Assembly: GCF_020733705.1 (NCBI RefSeq)
Contig: NZ_JAJFZM010000006.1
Location: 124,001 to 188,000 of the forward strand
Length of the DNA: 64,000 nucleotides
Direction of reading: 5' to 3'
DNA from: Nocardia australiensis
GTDB taxonomy: Bacteria > Actinomycetota > Actinomycetes > Mycobacteriales > Mycobacteriaceae
Numbering within the stretch: the stretch's first letter is position 1; every line of letters begins with the position of its first letter. The notes under the pieces are model-generated. The model saw only the letters and a list, made by a program, of their open reading frames with translations. It was not told the origin of the DNA and did not search any database. Shown piece after piece: positions 26,223 through 34,745 of the stretch. A program made the translations under genes and the position numbers.

Positions 26223-27437
26223 TCACAGCGTCACCGCCAACTCGGACGGACGCCGCAGCCCGATGCCGAAGTCCCAAGGAACCTCCTCTGGCTGCGCCGC
26301 CAACGCCAGACTCGGATACCGCGACACCACTGTGCGCAACACGGTGATCAACGCCATCTGCGCCAGTGCCGAGCCCATGCAACGGTGCATGCCGTATCCG
26401 TACTGCAGATGTTTGTTCGGCGGCCGGTCCAGATCGATAGCCAGCGGGTCGGCGAACACCGCAGGGTCACGGTTGGCTGCGTTGATATGCGGGTAGACGA
26501 TGCGGCCTGCGGGCAGTTCACCGAACGAAGTCGACAGCGGATTCACCAGTTGCCGCGGAAAACTGCCCGGTGTGCCCAGTGGCATGAGGCGCAAGATTTC
26601 CTCGACCAGCTTGGGTACTTCTCTCTCCGGGGCGGCGGTCACCCGCCGGTACAGCTGCGGGTGCGCGAGCGCGGCATAGGTGGTCTTGCTGAGCATAGTG
26701 GCGACATTGTTGTCCCCGCCGAGAATAACCCCCATCAGCGTGCCCGCCAGCAGACCGGCATCGACGTCGGTGGCGTACTCCCGTTCGGCTCGACGGCGTT
26801 TGTAGATCGAAATGAGGCCGGTGTCGTTATGCTCGGCTTCTCCGGCAATCAGCGCCTCCACCCAACCCCACAGCTGCCCCCACGCCTCGCCGATGCCGTC
26901 GATATCGTCACGGTCGGCACGCTGCACGATCCGTCCGAGGCCGTTCATCCAGCGGGCCCGTTCCAGCGGCACGCCGAGCAGAGTGCACACGGTTTGCGCG
27001 GGCACCAGGGTGAACACATCCCGGACCAGATCCGGAGCGTCGGCATGCTCGAATTCAGCGCACGCGGCAAGGGTTAGACCTTGGACGATCGGCACCCATT
27101 CAGCCATCGCGCGAGCACTGAACTCGTGCGAGACGAACCGGCGCATAACACCATGCACTGGAGCGTCGAGATTGATCAGCACCTCGGGCGCCCAGTTTGT
27201 CGGCATGAACGACGGTCCGCCGTCGACATTGCACAGAGCGCGGCTCGCGGTGTCGTCGAACATCAAGGCCCGCACGTCCGCGTAGCCGGACAGGCAGATC
27301 GCGGTGTGCCCGCTGGGCAATTCGATGCGCGGTATGTTGTCGGGCTCGGTCGGCAGTCTGCGCACGAACGGATCGGGGGTGTCCAAATGCGGAATATCGG
27401 TGACCGCGACTCTGGTCGCGGGGAGGGATAGGGTCAT
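26223..27437 (-). CDS. cytochrome P450 with atypical I-helix
   Basis: The 404-residue P450 has ExxR in EEILRLMP (Glu 280, Arg 283) and the heme loop YGYGMHRCMG with Cys 353; the usual leading Phe of the loop is replaced by Tyr. The I-helix reads GVILGGDNNVATML at about 236-249, so the normal AGxE/D-T-T acid-alcohol pair is replaced by GGDNN. Loss of that Thr is known in P450s that use substrate hydroxyls for proton delivery (EryF type) or do non-standard chemistry. It overlaps the upstream MFS gene by 4 nt and is the last member of the AfsA-HAD-MFS-P450 unit. Confidence 0.93.
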   Translation of the reverse strand: MTLSLPATRVAVTDIPHLDTPDPFVRRLPTEPDNIPRIELPSGHTAICLSGYADVRALMFDDTASRALCNVDGGPSFMPTNWAPEVLINLDAPVHGVMRRFVSHEFSARAMAEWVPIVQGLTLAACAEFEHADAPDLVRDVFTLVPAQTVCTLLGVPLERARWMNGLGRIVQRADRDDIDGIGEAWGQLWGWVEALIAGEAEHNDTGLISIYKRRRAEREYATDVDAGLLAGTLMGVILGGDNNVATMLSKTTYAALAHPQLYRRVTAAPEREVPKLVEEILRLMPLGTPGSFPRQLVNPLSTSFGELPAGRIVYPHINAANRDPAVFADPLAIDLDRPPNKHLQYGYGMHRCMGSALAQMALITVLRTVVSRYPSLALAAQPEEVPWDFGIGLRRPSELAVTL

Positions 27438-28993
27438 GACAGTTTCTCCCTAAGAGGGTCGAGTATCGCGGTATCGGTCCGCTTGGGGCGCAGTAATATT
27501 CCGACGAGCAGTACGAAGACCGCGCTAGTCGCCGCAAGCGCCCACAACGCTGGGTGAATCGCGTTGTTGTAGGCCTGATGCAGCAGTGCTGGGTCGACGA
27601 CAGCGTCGACGCGGGCCAGGTCGCCGGAGGCAGTGGCGGCCGTGGCATCGTCCACTACCTCGGCGGGCAGGCTCGACGGCAACAATTTGTGCACTTGACT
27701 GCCCACCAGTGTGGTCATCACCGAGGCGTATACCGCGACCACGACCGCCTCGCTCCCAAGACGGACGGTAGACACCAATCCGGATACCATGCCCGACTTG
27801 GCCGGCGGGACCGAGCCGATGGCCGCGCCGTCGACGAGGCCGACACCGAGACCGAATCCGGCGCCCAACAGAATTGGTGGTCCGACCAGCGTGACGATCG
27901 AGCGGTCGGTTCCGATTACGGTCAGCCAGACGGTACCGAGCACATACAGTGCGACGCTGACCGTCAAGATCACCCGCGGCGACACACCACGATGCGACAA
28001 CCTGCCCGCAATGATGGGGGCGAATATCACCGGCACCGTCATGATCAACATGACGAAACCGACTGTCGCGGTGGATAATTGCCATACTGACGCGAGGAAA
28101 GTCGGCAGATAGGTGAGCAGCGTGACAAATCCGACGGCACCGGCCACCGGCACCAGGAGTAAACCGATCAGGATCGGATCGGCCAGCAAACTCAGATCAA
28201 GCAGCGGGTTCACTGAACGGCGTTGTACGACAACGAACAAAGCCAGTAGGCCCAGTCCAGCCGCCTCGACGAGCAACGTTCCGGGCGCGGTCCAACCCCA
28301 TTCGCTCGCCTGGACGATGCCCGCGATGACCAGTGCCAGACCAGAGGCGAACAGCAGCGCACCTCGGTAGTCGATCGGCGGCCGGTGCGCCGCGAGCACA
28401 TCCACCACACCGCAGCGCAGCGCAAGCCCTGCCGCGATGATGATCAGCACCGCGTTCACCACGAACATGCCCGGCCAGCCGACTAACGCTATGGCCGCGG
28501 CCGAAAGGGAAGGGCCGAAGCCAAGTCCCACGCCGGCCACCGTGCCGAACAGCGCGAAGGCCTTGGTCCGGGCCGCACCGTCGAACTGGGTACCCAGTAG
28601 CGCACCGCCGCAGGCGAAGATGGTGGCCGCACCGACCCCGGCCAGAGCACGCGCCAGATCCAGCACCAAGATCACCGGCGCCACCGCACTGAGAATCGAC
28701 GCGGCGCCGAACAATCCGGTGCCGAGCAGAAAACCGCGCCGCAACCCCAGGTGGTCTGCCAGCGAGCCGGCAACGAGGCTGAAAGCAGCGAAGGTGAGGT
28801 TGAAGCCGTTGACTACCCACTGCAGTGCGCTCGGCGCGGTGCCGAGGTCGGCGGCGATATCGGGCAGCGCTACACCGGTGCCCGAGACACCGGTCGGCAC
28901 CACTAGCACCGCGACAAGCACCGCAGCCAGCAGCAGTCCCGGCCGTGCCAAACTATCCGTGGATGATGTTCCAGCGGAATGTGTTTCGGTCAT
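27434..28993 (-). CDS. MFS drug/metabolite exporter, DHA2 (14-TMS) type
   Basis: The 519-residue transporter has about 14 membrane helices. Motif A is LVAGSLADHLGLRRGF after helix 2; helix 1 has VVPTGVSGTGVALPDIAADL and QWVVNGFNLTFAAF follows, the DHA2 pattern. A long periplasmic segment before the last helix (SSLPAEVVDDATAATASGDL onward) is also characteristic. It is translationally coupled to the P450 gene and separated by 3 nt from the HAD gene. In this company it is the natural exporter of the unit's product. Confidence 0.93.
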   Translation of the reverse strand: MTETHSAGTSSTDSLARPGLLLAAVLVAVLVVPTGVSGTGVALPDIAADLGTAPSALQWVVNGFNLTFAAFSLVAGSLADHLGLRRGFLLGTGLFGAASILSAVAPVILVLDLARALAGVGAATIFACGGALLGTQFDGAARTKAFALFGTVAGVGLGFGPSLSAAAIALVGWPGMFVVNAVLIIIAAGLALRCGVVDVLAAHRPPIDYRGALLFASGLALVIAGIVQASEWGWTAPGTLLVEAAGLGLLALFVVVQRRSVNPLLDLSLLADPILIGLLLVPVAGAVGFVTLLTYLPTFLASVWQLSTATVGFVMLIMTVPVIFAPIIAGRLSHRGVSPRVILTVSVALYVLGTVWLTVIGTDRSIVTLVGPPILLGAGFGLGVGLVDGAAIGSVPPAKSGMVSGLVSTVRLGSEAVVVAVYASVMTTLVGSQVHKLLPSSLPAEVVDDATAATASGDLARVDAVVDPALLHQAYNNAIHPALWALAATSAVFVLLVGILLRPKRTDTAILDPLREKLS

Positions 28994-28996
28994 CTC

Positions 28997-29662
28997 TCAC
29001 GCTCCTCTGATCGTGGGCGCGACGACGATCCGGCCCAACAGCTCCTCCAGTTCCGTCACCGCCTGGGCGGTATCGACGAACCGGACTGTCTGCCAGCCCG
29101 CGGCGACGGCGGCGGCGCAGTTCTCGGCGAGATCGTCGACCAGATAACACTCGTGCGAAGGCAGTCCGGTCATTTGCCTTGCGAGTTCGAAGATGCGCGG
29201 ATCGGGTTTGCGGGCACCGACCCGACAGGAATCGACAATGTGGTCGACGACGTCGTCGAGGCCGACCATTGCCCTCCAGTACGGCTCCCACTCCACAACG
29301 TTGTTGGTCAGGATGCCGACCTGATACCCACGCGCCTTCAAATCCGAAACCAATTGGGACATATGAGAATTCACCCGGTGACCGGCGAACCACTGACGAC
29401 CAAAAGCGCTCTCGGAACGGCTGAGATCGATCGACGGATCGCGGGCGAGCAATGCGGCATGCATCCGATCGACCCACTCGGCCTCGGTGATCATCGCGAG
29501 CTCAACCGGTGCCAGCATCGGCACCCCGAGGTCATCGGCGACCTGCTGCATCGCCCACTTCAGTTCGAGGGGCGCGATTCCGGTCTTGCGCTCATAATCC
29601 TCGAAAAGCTCTTCGATCGGCGGGGAGAGTACCCCGCCAAAATCGAGGAACACCGCAGTCAC
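28997..29662 (-). CDS. HAD-IA family phosphatase
   Basis: The 221 residues start at GTG 29662. Motif I is VFLDFGGVLSPP with nucleophile Asp 7; the second Asp of DxD is Gly, as in the HAD-IA variant-3 group (YihX-like). Motif II is ILTNN, motif III lysine lies in GARKPDPRIF, motif IV is CYLVDDLAENC. In A-factor and methylenomycin-furan biosynthesis a phosphatase removes the glycerol-derived phosphate after the AfsA-type condensation (MmfP is a HAD protein), so that job is proposed here. The GTG overlaps the TGA that the AfsA gene would have if its frameshift were repaired. Confidence 0.9.
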   Translation of the reverse strand: MTAVFLDFGGVLSPPIEELFEDYERKTGIAPLELKWAMQQVADDLGVPMLAPVELAMITEAEWVDRMHAALLARDPSIDLSRSESAFGRQWFAGHRVNSHMSQLVSDLKARGYQVGILTNNVVEWEPYWRAMVGLDDVVDHIVDSCRVGARKPDPRIFELARQMTGLPSHECYLVDDLAENCAAAVAAGWQTVRFVDTAQAVTELEELLGRIVVAPTIRGA

Positions 29663-29762
29663 TGGACCTCCCCTGCCGTGTCGTGGTATCGGCCCACCCG
29701 GCCGAGCGCAACCTCACCTGCGGTGATCACCGCATCACCTTGCCGCACGTCGATCGCGAAAC

Positions 29763-30656
29763 TCACCCCCGATCCCCGGGGACGCCCAACGGTGTGGCCG
29801 TGGCGTAGGTTGCCAATTCCGGTTCCCCAAACTGCTGGAAGTCGGCGCTGATCATCACCGTGGACAACCGGCCTGGCGACAGCCCGAACAACTCGTAGGC
29901 GGACAGCAGTCCGGTCTGACGCATCGCCTCGAAGATCACCGCGCCAGGGATGTGGTCGAGTGGATGGTCGAACAGGCTCGGATGGCGTTGATCGACCACA
30001 ATTTCCGTAGTCAACGCCGTCGACTGCGTGTGCACTGAACCGACAACGACGTTCTCCCGATCACCTCTGGCCACGAATTCCGGTGCGGCCCTATGTGCAA
30101 GCGCGTGCGGCGGATCGGCAGACAGGTCGAGTGCGGCACGACCGCGGGTGCGGATCTTGTCCCAGGCGCCACCTGGCATCCACTGAATCGCCATCCTCAT
30201 GGTCGCGACAGTGCGGTCATCAAGCTGGATATCGATGGCAAGGGTGATGCCGACGACCCGGTCCCCCCGCTGCTTCTCCGCAGTGATGGCGGCATCGAGG
30301 ATGCCGTAGCCCGGGTAATCACGCACCACAAGACCGGCCGGTTCCGTGATGCACAGCGTGGCTGTGTTGAACACGAATTTCTCGTCCATCTCGGCACCGA
30401 CGTAGCGATGTGCAATGAGAATCGAAGCCTGCCTACAGCATTCGAGCAACAGCAGCGGATCATAGCTGGCCGCCCCAGTGGCCACGTGGTCGCTGTAATA
30501 ACTGTGCTGGCGCGGCAATTGAATCCCGAGCCGGAAGCGCGGATAACGCTCGCAGAGGATGTCCGTGAGATACACCTCGCTGATCGCTGATCGATGGACG
30601 TGTTCACGAGGTACGACAGTGGAAAACGACAACTCAGGTGCTTGAACACGGGTCAC
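29763..30656 (-). CDS. AfsA-family butyrolactone/furan signal synthase, C-terminus frameshifted
   Basis: The 297 residues carry two AfsA hotdog repeats. Repeat 1 has VPREHVHRSAISEVYLTDI, PRQHSYYSDH and DPLLLLECCRQA (Glu 72, Arg 75). Repeat 2 has HPLDHIPGAVIFEAMRQTGL (Glu 243, Arg 246). The Glu/Arg pairs correspond to residues shown essential in ScbA-type enzymes, so the active site looks intact. AfsA condenses a beta-ketoacyl chain with dihydroxyacetone phosphate. The reading frame ends early at a run of Gs (about 29763-29776). In the next frame VSFAIDVRQGDAVITAGEVA continues to a TGA at 29659-29661, which would overlap the HAD start by 4 nt. Start GTG 30656. The lost C-terminal strand makes function uncertain. 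Confidence 0.88.
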   Translation of the reverse strand: MTRVQAPELSFSTVVPREHVHRSAISEVYLTDILCERYPRFRLGIQLPRQHSYYSDHVATGAASYDPLLLLECCRQASILIAHRYVGAEMDEKFVFNTATLCITEPAGLVVRDYPGYGILDAAITAEKQRGDRVVGITLAIDIQLDDRTVATMRMAIQWMPGGAWDKIRTRGRAALDLSADPPHALAHRAAPEFVARGDRENVVVGSVHTQSTALTTEIVVDQRHPSLFDHPLDHIPGAVIFEAMRQTGLLSAYELFGLSPGRLSTVMISADFQQFGEPELATYATATPLGVPGDRG

Positions 30657-31131
30657 GTGTGTCCCCCTCAGAGACAGACAAGTCGGAGTGCCGCAACAGA
30701 ACCCGGCGGCAGTGCCTGGTCACAGCGGCGTGCAGTCACATACGAAATGCGCATGCTCACAAGAACCAATCAGCGGCTTCGGGCTTGGAAGGCGGGAAGG
30801 GCCGTCCAGCGACTCGCAATTGGTGATATCGAGTCTAACAGGGCCGTGTCAGATCTCATCTCGAGATCTTGTGACCCCCGTCTCAGGACACGGATCGTCG
30901 GCCACCGTCGCTACGGCCTGACTGCGGATCGTGCCGCCTATCCGAAGTTCGAAAGATCTTGCTCTGTCCCGGTGTTTCAGGCGAAGATGTCGCATCACCC
31001 CAAACTGTCACTCTAGGGGGGCTGCTGACACGGTCACTGCATGCGGACACCCCCAACTGGGTGTCTCATATCGCTGCGTCACCTGCGTGACCATGAAATT
31101 GGTGGTGGAGAGGTCGGAGGGTTCTGACAGC
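30657..31131. promoter_or_regulatory. intergenic region of AfsA and DUF6461, with inverted repeat
   Basis: This 475-bp region separates two divergent genes and holds no convincing coding frame. AGATCTC at 30851-30857 and GAGATCT at 30863-30869 are perfect 7-bp inverted arms with a 5-nt spacer. It could be a binding site for a regulator of the AfsA operon; it does not resemble the butyrolactone-receptor (ARE) consensus as I know it. Confidence 0.4.
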
Positions 31132-31802
31132 ATGGACCCCACGAGTGCCTCCGCAGCCGATTACGCGTGGTTCCGTGGCTACCAGCGTGGCGCGTTGCGC
31201 GAGGTGTACTGCCTGACGTTGGTCCGGGACATGACACCGGCCGAGTTCCTGGTCCGACTGCGCGCCGAACCCGCAGGCGACATTCAGGGATTCGACACCT
31301 TCCACCAGCGGTATTTGGATTGGGCGTCGGGCGAGCACGACCCCGGGTCATGCTCATGGGTGCGATGTCCGTTCGCTGCTGCGACGGCCCGTGGACATTG
31401 GCTGTGGAGATCAATGGATTCGCAGGCACTCTCGGTAAGCTCATGGCTCCGGCCTCCGCTGGAACGCGGATCGTTTCCCATTTCACCAATATGAAAGGCC
31501 ACCGCCTTTCCTCCTGGTGGGAAGACGGCGAGCTGCGGACTCGGTTCGAATGGCCTCACAACCGATCCGGTAGCACCCCCGACGCATTGGTTGATGCAAT
31601 GGCACGCGCCGGATTCGACTTGGATGACGACGAGCAAGCAGGCCCCGGCATCCCCGAAAACCTCGCGCTCGCTGAGCAACTCACCGGCGTCCGGGTCACG
31701 GCCGAGCTCCTCGACAATGCCACCCACGGCGCCGGAATCGTCCAGCTACCCCCGTCGACCACTCGGCCGATTGCCATCTTCGCCCCATCGTTCGGGGCGT
31801 AG
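31132..31802 (+). pseudogene. DUF6461 family gene split by one frameshift
   Basis: The first frame, from ATG 31132 with GGAGG upstream, reads DYAWFRGYQRGALREVYCLT, LVRDMTPAEFLVRLRAEP and DTFHQRYLDWASGEHDP. At about 31340-31346 (CCCCGGG) homology moves to the next frame: VMLMGAMSVR, GPWTLAVEINGF, LSSWWEDGELRTRFEW and ALAEQLTGVRVTAELLDNAT, ending at TAG 31800. Together they are one near-complete DUF6461 protein (about 222 residues), a family of unknown function common in actinomycetes. A single indel means either a young pseudogene or a sequencing error. Confidence 0.75.
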
Positions 31803-31877
31803 ATCGAAGACGGTCTCTCACGCCCAAGGGTTCGTTTCCCATGTGTCGAAATCATGTGTGCCGCATGCTGTCCGACC

Positions 31878-31970
31878 GTGGCCGACGAGTTGTTGAAACG
31901 CCTTGTCCCGGACAATCTGTGGGCACTGGTCGAGCCACTGCTGCCGAAATTCCGAACAGCGAATTGCTGA
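31878..31970 (+). mobile_element. IS5-family transposase N-terminal fragment
   Basis: GTG 31878 opens VADELLKRLVPDNLWALVEP, then LLPKFRTAN and a stop. The first 26 residues are the standard N-terminus of IS5-group transposases. Everything downstream is missing, and the P450 gene begins 198 bp later. Confidence 0.7.
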
Positions 31971-32167
31971 GCTGTCACACCCGTAAGTCTCCGGACTCGC
32001 CGGGGGATTCACTCTCACGACACACCGCTTGCCGATATACGTCGCACCTTTGCCGGAAAACGGTAGGGACCAAACGGAATCGACGGTTAACGTTGTGAGC
32101 ACCCCAGAGGCCGAGGTGGCAAAACACAAGCCGCCGCCCGCCGGTTTATGGTCAGATTGGAGTTCGC

Positions 32168-33390
32168 ATGGACAACGACACCGACCCCATCGTCCTCGAT
32201 CCCGAAGGTTCGGACATTCAAGGTGAGATCGCCCGCATCCGGGAGCGAGGACCGGTCACCAAGGTCGTGCTCCCGGGCGGAGTGCCGGCATGGTCGGTGA
32301 CCGACGCGGCCATATTCAAGGAGATCCTCTCCGGCTCCGCGGTTTCCAAAGACCCGCGCCAACACTGGCCGGCGTTCCGGAATGGGGAGATCGGCGATGA
32401 CTTTCCTCTCCTCAACTGGGTGAATACGCGCTCGATGTTCACCGCCTACGGATCCGAACACCGTCGGCTCCGCAACTTCGTGGCGCCAGCGTTCACCAAT
32501 AGGCGCACCGTGGCGCTGAAGCCCCGCATCCAGGCGATCACCGATGATCTGGTGACGGGTCTGGATGCCGCGCCGGAGAACCACCCTGTGGACATCCGCG
32601 AGAATTTCGCCTATCCGCTGCCTCTACGTGTGATCAACGAGCTGATGGGAGTGCCCGAGCACCTGATCGGGCCACTGCGGAAATGCGTGGACGGCATCTT
32701 CGACATCGCCGCGAGCGAAGCGGCAGCCGCGGCCAACTATGAGGAGATGATCGGGCTCCTGCAGCACCTCGTCGCGTATCGTCGGGAGAATCCCGGTGAG
32801 GACATGACCAGCACGCTCATCTCCCACGCCGACGATCCCGAAAAGGATTTCACCGAAGAGGAACTCGTCGGGTCGCTCTATCTGACGATCAACGCCGGGC
32901 ACGAGACGACAGTGGACCTGATCGACCAGACGATCTATCTGCTACTTACCAACCCCGACCACCGGGCCGCCGCGCTCGACGGCAGTCTGAGCTGGGAAGA
33001 TGTGATCGAGGAGGCGTTGCGTTTCGAGCCGTCGATCGCGCATGTCCCGCTGCGCTATGCGGTAAAGGATTTCGTCCTCGACGACGTGGCGATCACCGAA
33101 GGGGATCTGATACTCACCTGCCCCGCCGGCGCCAACCGGGACCCCAAGATCCACGGCGACAGCGCGGACAAGTTCGACCCCACACGGACGAACAAAGACC
33201 ACATGGCCTTCGGGTACGGCCCCACCGCTGCCCGGGCGCGCCCCTGGCACGGCTGGAGGCACAGGTGGCCCTTCCCGCAATCTTCCAGCGGTTCCCGCAC
33301 ATGAAACTCGCCGTTTCCCCCGACGAACTCGGCACGGTACCCGGTCTCATCGCAAACGGGCACGACCACCTGCCGGTACTCCTGAAATAA
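32168..33390 (+). pseudogene. cytochrome P450 frameshifted in the heme-binding loop
   Basis: The intact frame from ATG 32168 shows a normal CYP105/107-like P450: YGSEHRRLRNFVAPAF, I-helix INAGHETTVDLID, and the K-helix Glu/Arg in IEEALRFEPS. At the heme loop the sequence HMAFGYGP is followed by nonsense. Adding one C to the CCCC at 33220-33223 restores HRCPGAPLARLEAQVALPAI, FQRFPHMKLAVSPDELGTVP and a natural end at TAA 33388. As written, the protein lacks the heme-ligating Cys and cannot be a working P450. No redox partner or operon neighbour is present; IS5 fragments lie on both sides. Confidence 0.85.
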
Positions 33391-33537
33391 GCAGCGGTGG
33401 TGCGGGTCGTGTTCGTGGCGCGGTGGTACAGCCCTTCGGCGACGGGCAGGTGCGCGGCAATGTCGTGTACGGGTAGAGCGTCGGGCGCGACGACCGATGC
33501 GTAGTCCGGGCTGGGGGTCAGGGCCGCTGTAATCGGG

Positions 33538-33698
33538 CAAGCACAGGCGCATCGGCTCATCGGGGTGCTGCGACGTTTCGTGGGTAGACAACTGTGGGCG
33601 GACAAAGGCTACGACTTCGATGTGTACCGCCGCTGGCTGCACAGCCGCGGGATCGCGCCCGCATCGCGCGCCGTGGGATCGAGGATCAACAGGCGTAG
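33538..33698 (+). mobile_element. IS5-family transposase C-terminal fragment
   Basis: The plus strand reads RRFVGRQLWADKGYDFDVYR, then RWLHSRGIAP, one frame change, and RIARRGIEDQQA with a stop. The ADKGYD block and the following RxxLxxRGIxPxIARRG pattern are the last conserved region of IS5/IS4-type transposases. On the opposite strand just downstream (about 33690-33720) TWVIERADLRLLI looks like a further inverted scrap of the same type. It is the counterpart of the N-terminal fragment on the other side of the P450 gene, though not provably from the same copy. Confidence 0.65.
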
Positions 33699-33783
33699 AT
33701 CTGCACGCTCGATGACCCAAGTCTGCATCCGGCGCCGCATCGAATTCCCAGTGATCCATTGTCCGAATCGGTAAGGGGTTGAC

Positions 33784-34215
33784 ATGACCGATCGCAGGTC
33801 GGCTGCGAACAGGCCGATACCGGAGGCAGAGCCGTTTCAGAAGCAGAGCTTCGTGGCGGGGATCTCGATCATCGCCGCGATCATGCTCCTCATCGTGGGA
33901 GCGGTCTCGGTGCTGCAGGGTGTCGCGGCACTGGTGAGCGACGATTTCTACGTCACCGACATCGACTACATGTACAAATTCGACACGACCATATGGGGCT
34001 GGATCCACCTCGTGCTGGGCGTCGTCGCGCTGATCTGCGCGATCGGGTTGATGTTCGGCACCGTATGGGGACGGTACTCGGCGTTGGGCATCGCAGCGCT
34101 GGTGACTCTCGCGAATTTTCTGTCACTGCCCTATTACCCCATCTGGTCCGTCGTGATCATCGCACTGAGCGTGGTGGTCATCTGGGCCGTGACCACATGG
34201 GAACCAGAACCCTGA
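33784..34215 (+). CDS. DUF7144-type small membrane protein
   Basis: The 143-residue protein starts at ATG 33784 after AAGGGG. Four membrane helices run from residue 24 (FVAGISIIAAIMLLIVGAVS) to the C-terminus (VVIIALSVVVIWAVTTW). The first loop contains FYVTDIDYMYKFDTTIWGW, the family's hallmark. Function is unknown; members are frequent near stress and polyphosphate genes in actinomycetes, as here with PPK2 and a P-type ATPase downstream on the same strand. Confidence 0.75.
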   Translation: MTDRRSAANRPIPEAEPFQKQSFVAGISIIAAIMLLIVGAVSVLQGVAALVSDDFYVTDIDYMYKFDTTIWGWIHLVLGVVALICAIGLMFGTVWGRYSALGIAALVTLANFLSLPYYPIWSVVIIALSVVVIWAVTTWEPEP

Positions 34216-34337
34216 ACCGCGACGAGGCGGCAGGCGGCGCCTCGATCCGCGCTCCGGTGGTGCTGCACCGCCTACCAGCCGGGTTGCGCCCATTTCGTGC
34301 CTTGACCGCGGTTCCCGACCGGGCCGAGGATTATCAA

Positions 34338-34682
34338 ATGACCGGCGATGATGAATTGCTACAGGTCGAACAGGTGATCGAACGACTGATCACTCGGTAC
34401 CCGTCCGTCCCGCCTCCCGCGGTAGAACTCACGGTACGCAGTATTCACAAGCGATTCGCGGACGGCCGGATACGTGCTTTTGTGCCGTTACTCGTCGAGA
34501 AGGCGGCTCGGCAGGAGATCAGCGCCGGCATCGCGGACTCGTCCTTTGTCCGCACAACTGGGCCGCTGCGCCGACGAGCCGCAGATCAGCCGCAAGAAGA
34601 CACCAGGCGCTGCGGTGGAGTGTCCGGCGGGAGTCCTGTCGGTCCGCTCGATGAACCGCCTCCGCAGATGTCCACCGGGTGA
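34338..34682 (+). CDS. three-helix-bundle dimerization domain protein
   Basis: From ATG 34338, with GAGGA eight bases upstream, residues 6-60 read LLQVEQVIERLITRYPSVPP and AVELTVRSIHKRFADGRIRA, then FVPLLVEKAARQEI. This is the small alpha-helical domain annotated three-helix bundle dimerization domain in actinobacteria. The remaining 50 residues are polar and disordered-looking. An in-frame ATG at 34197, inside the end of the previous gene, would add 47 residues without recognisable domain. Function unknown. Confidence 0.65.
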   Translation: MTGDDELLQVEQVIERLITRYPSVPPPAVELTVRSIHKRFADGRIRAFVPLLVEKAARQEISAGIADSSFVRTTGPLRRRAADQPQEDTRRCGGVSGGSPVGPLDEPPPQMSTG

Positions 34683-34745
34683 TCGAGCGGCCCGCTGATC
34701 CCGTCGGCCGGGTCGGCCGTTCCAACAACCCGAGAGAGGTTGGAC

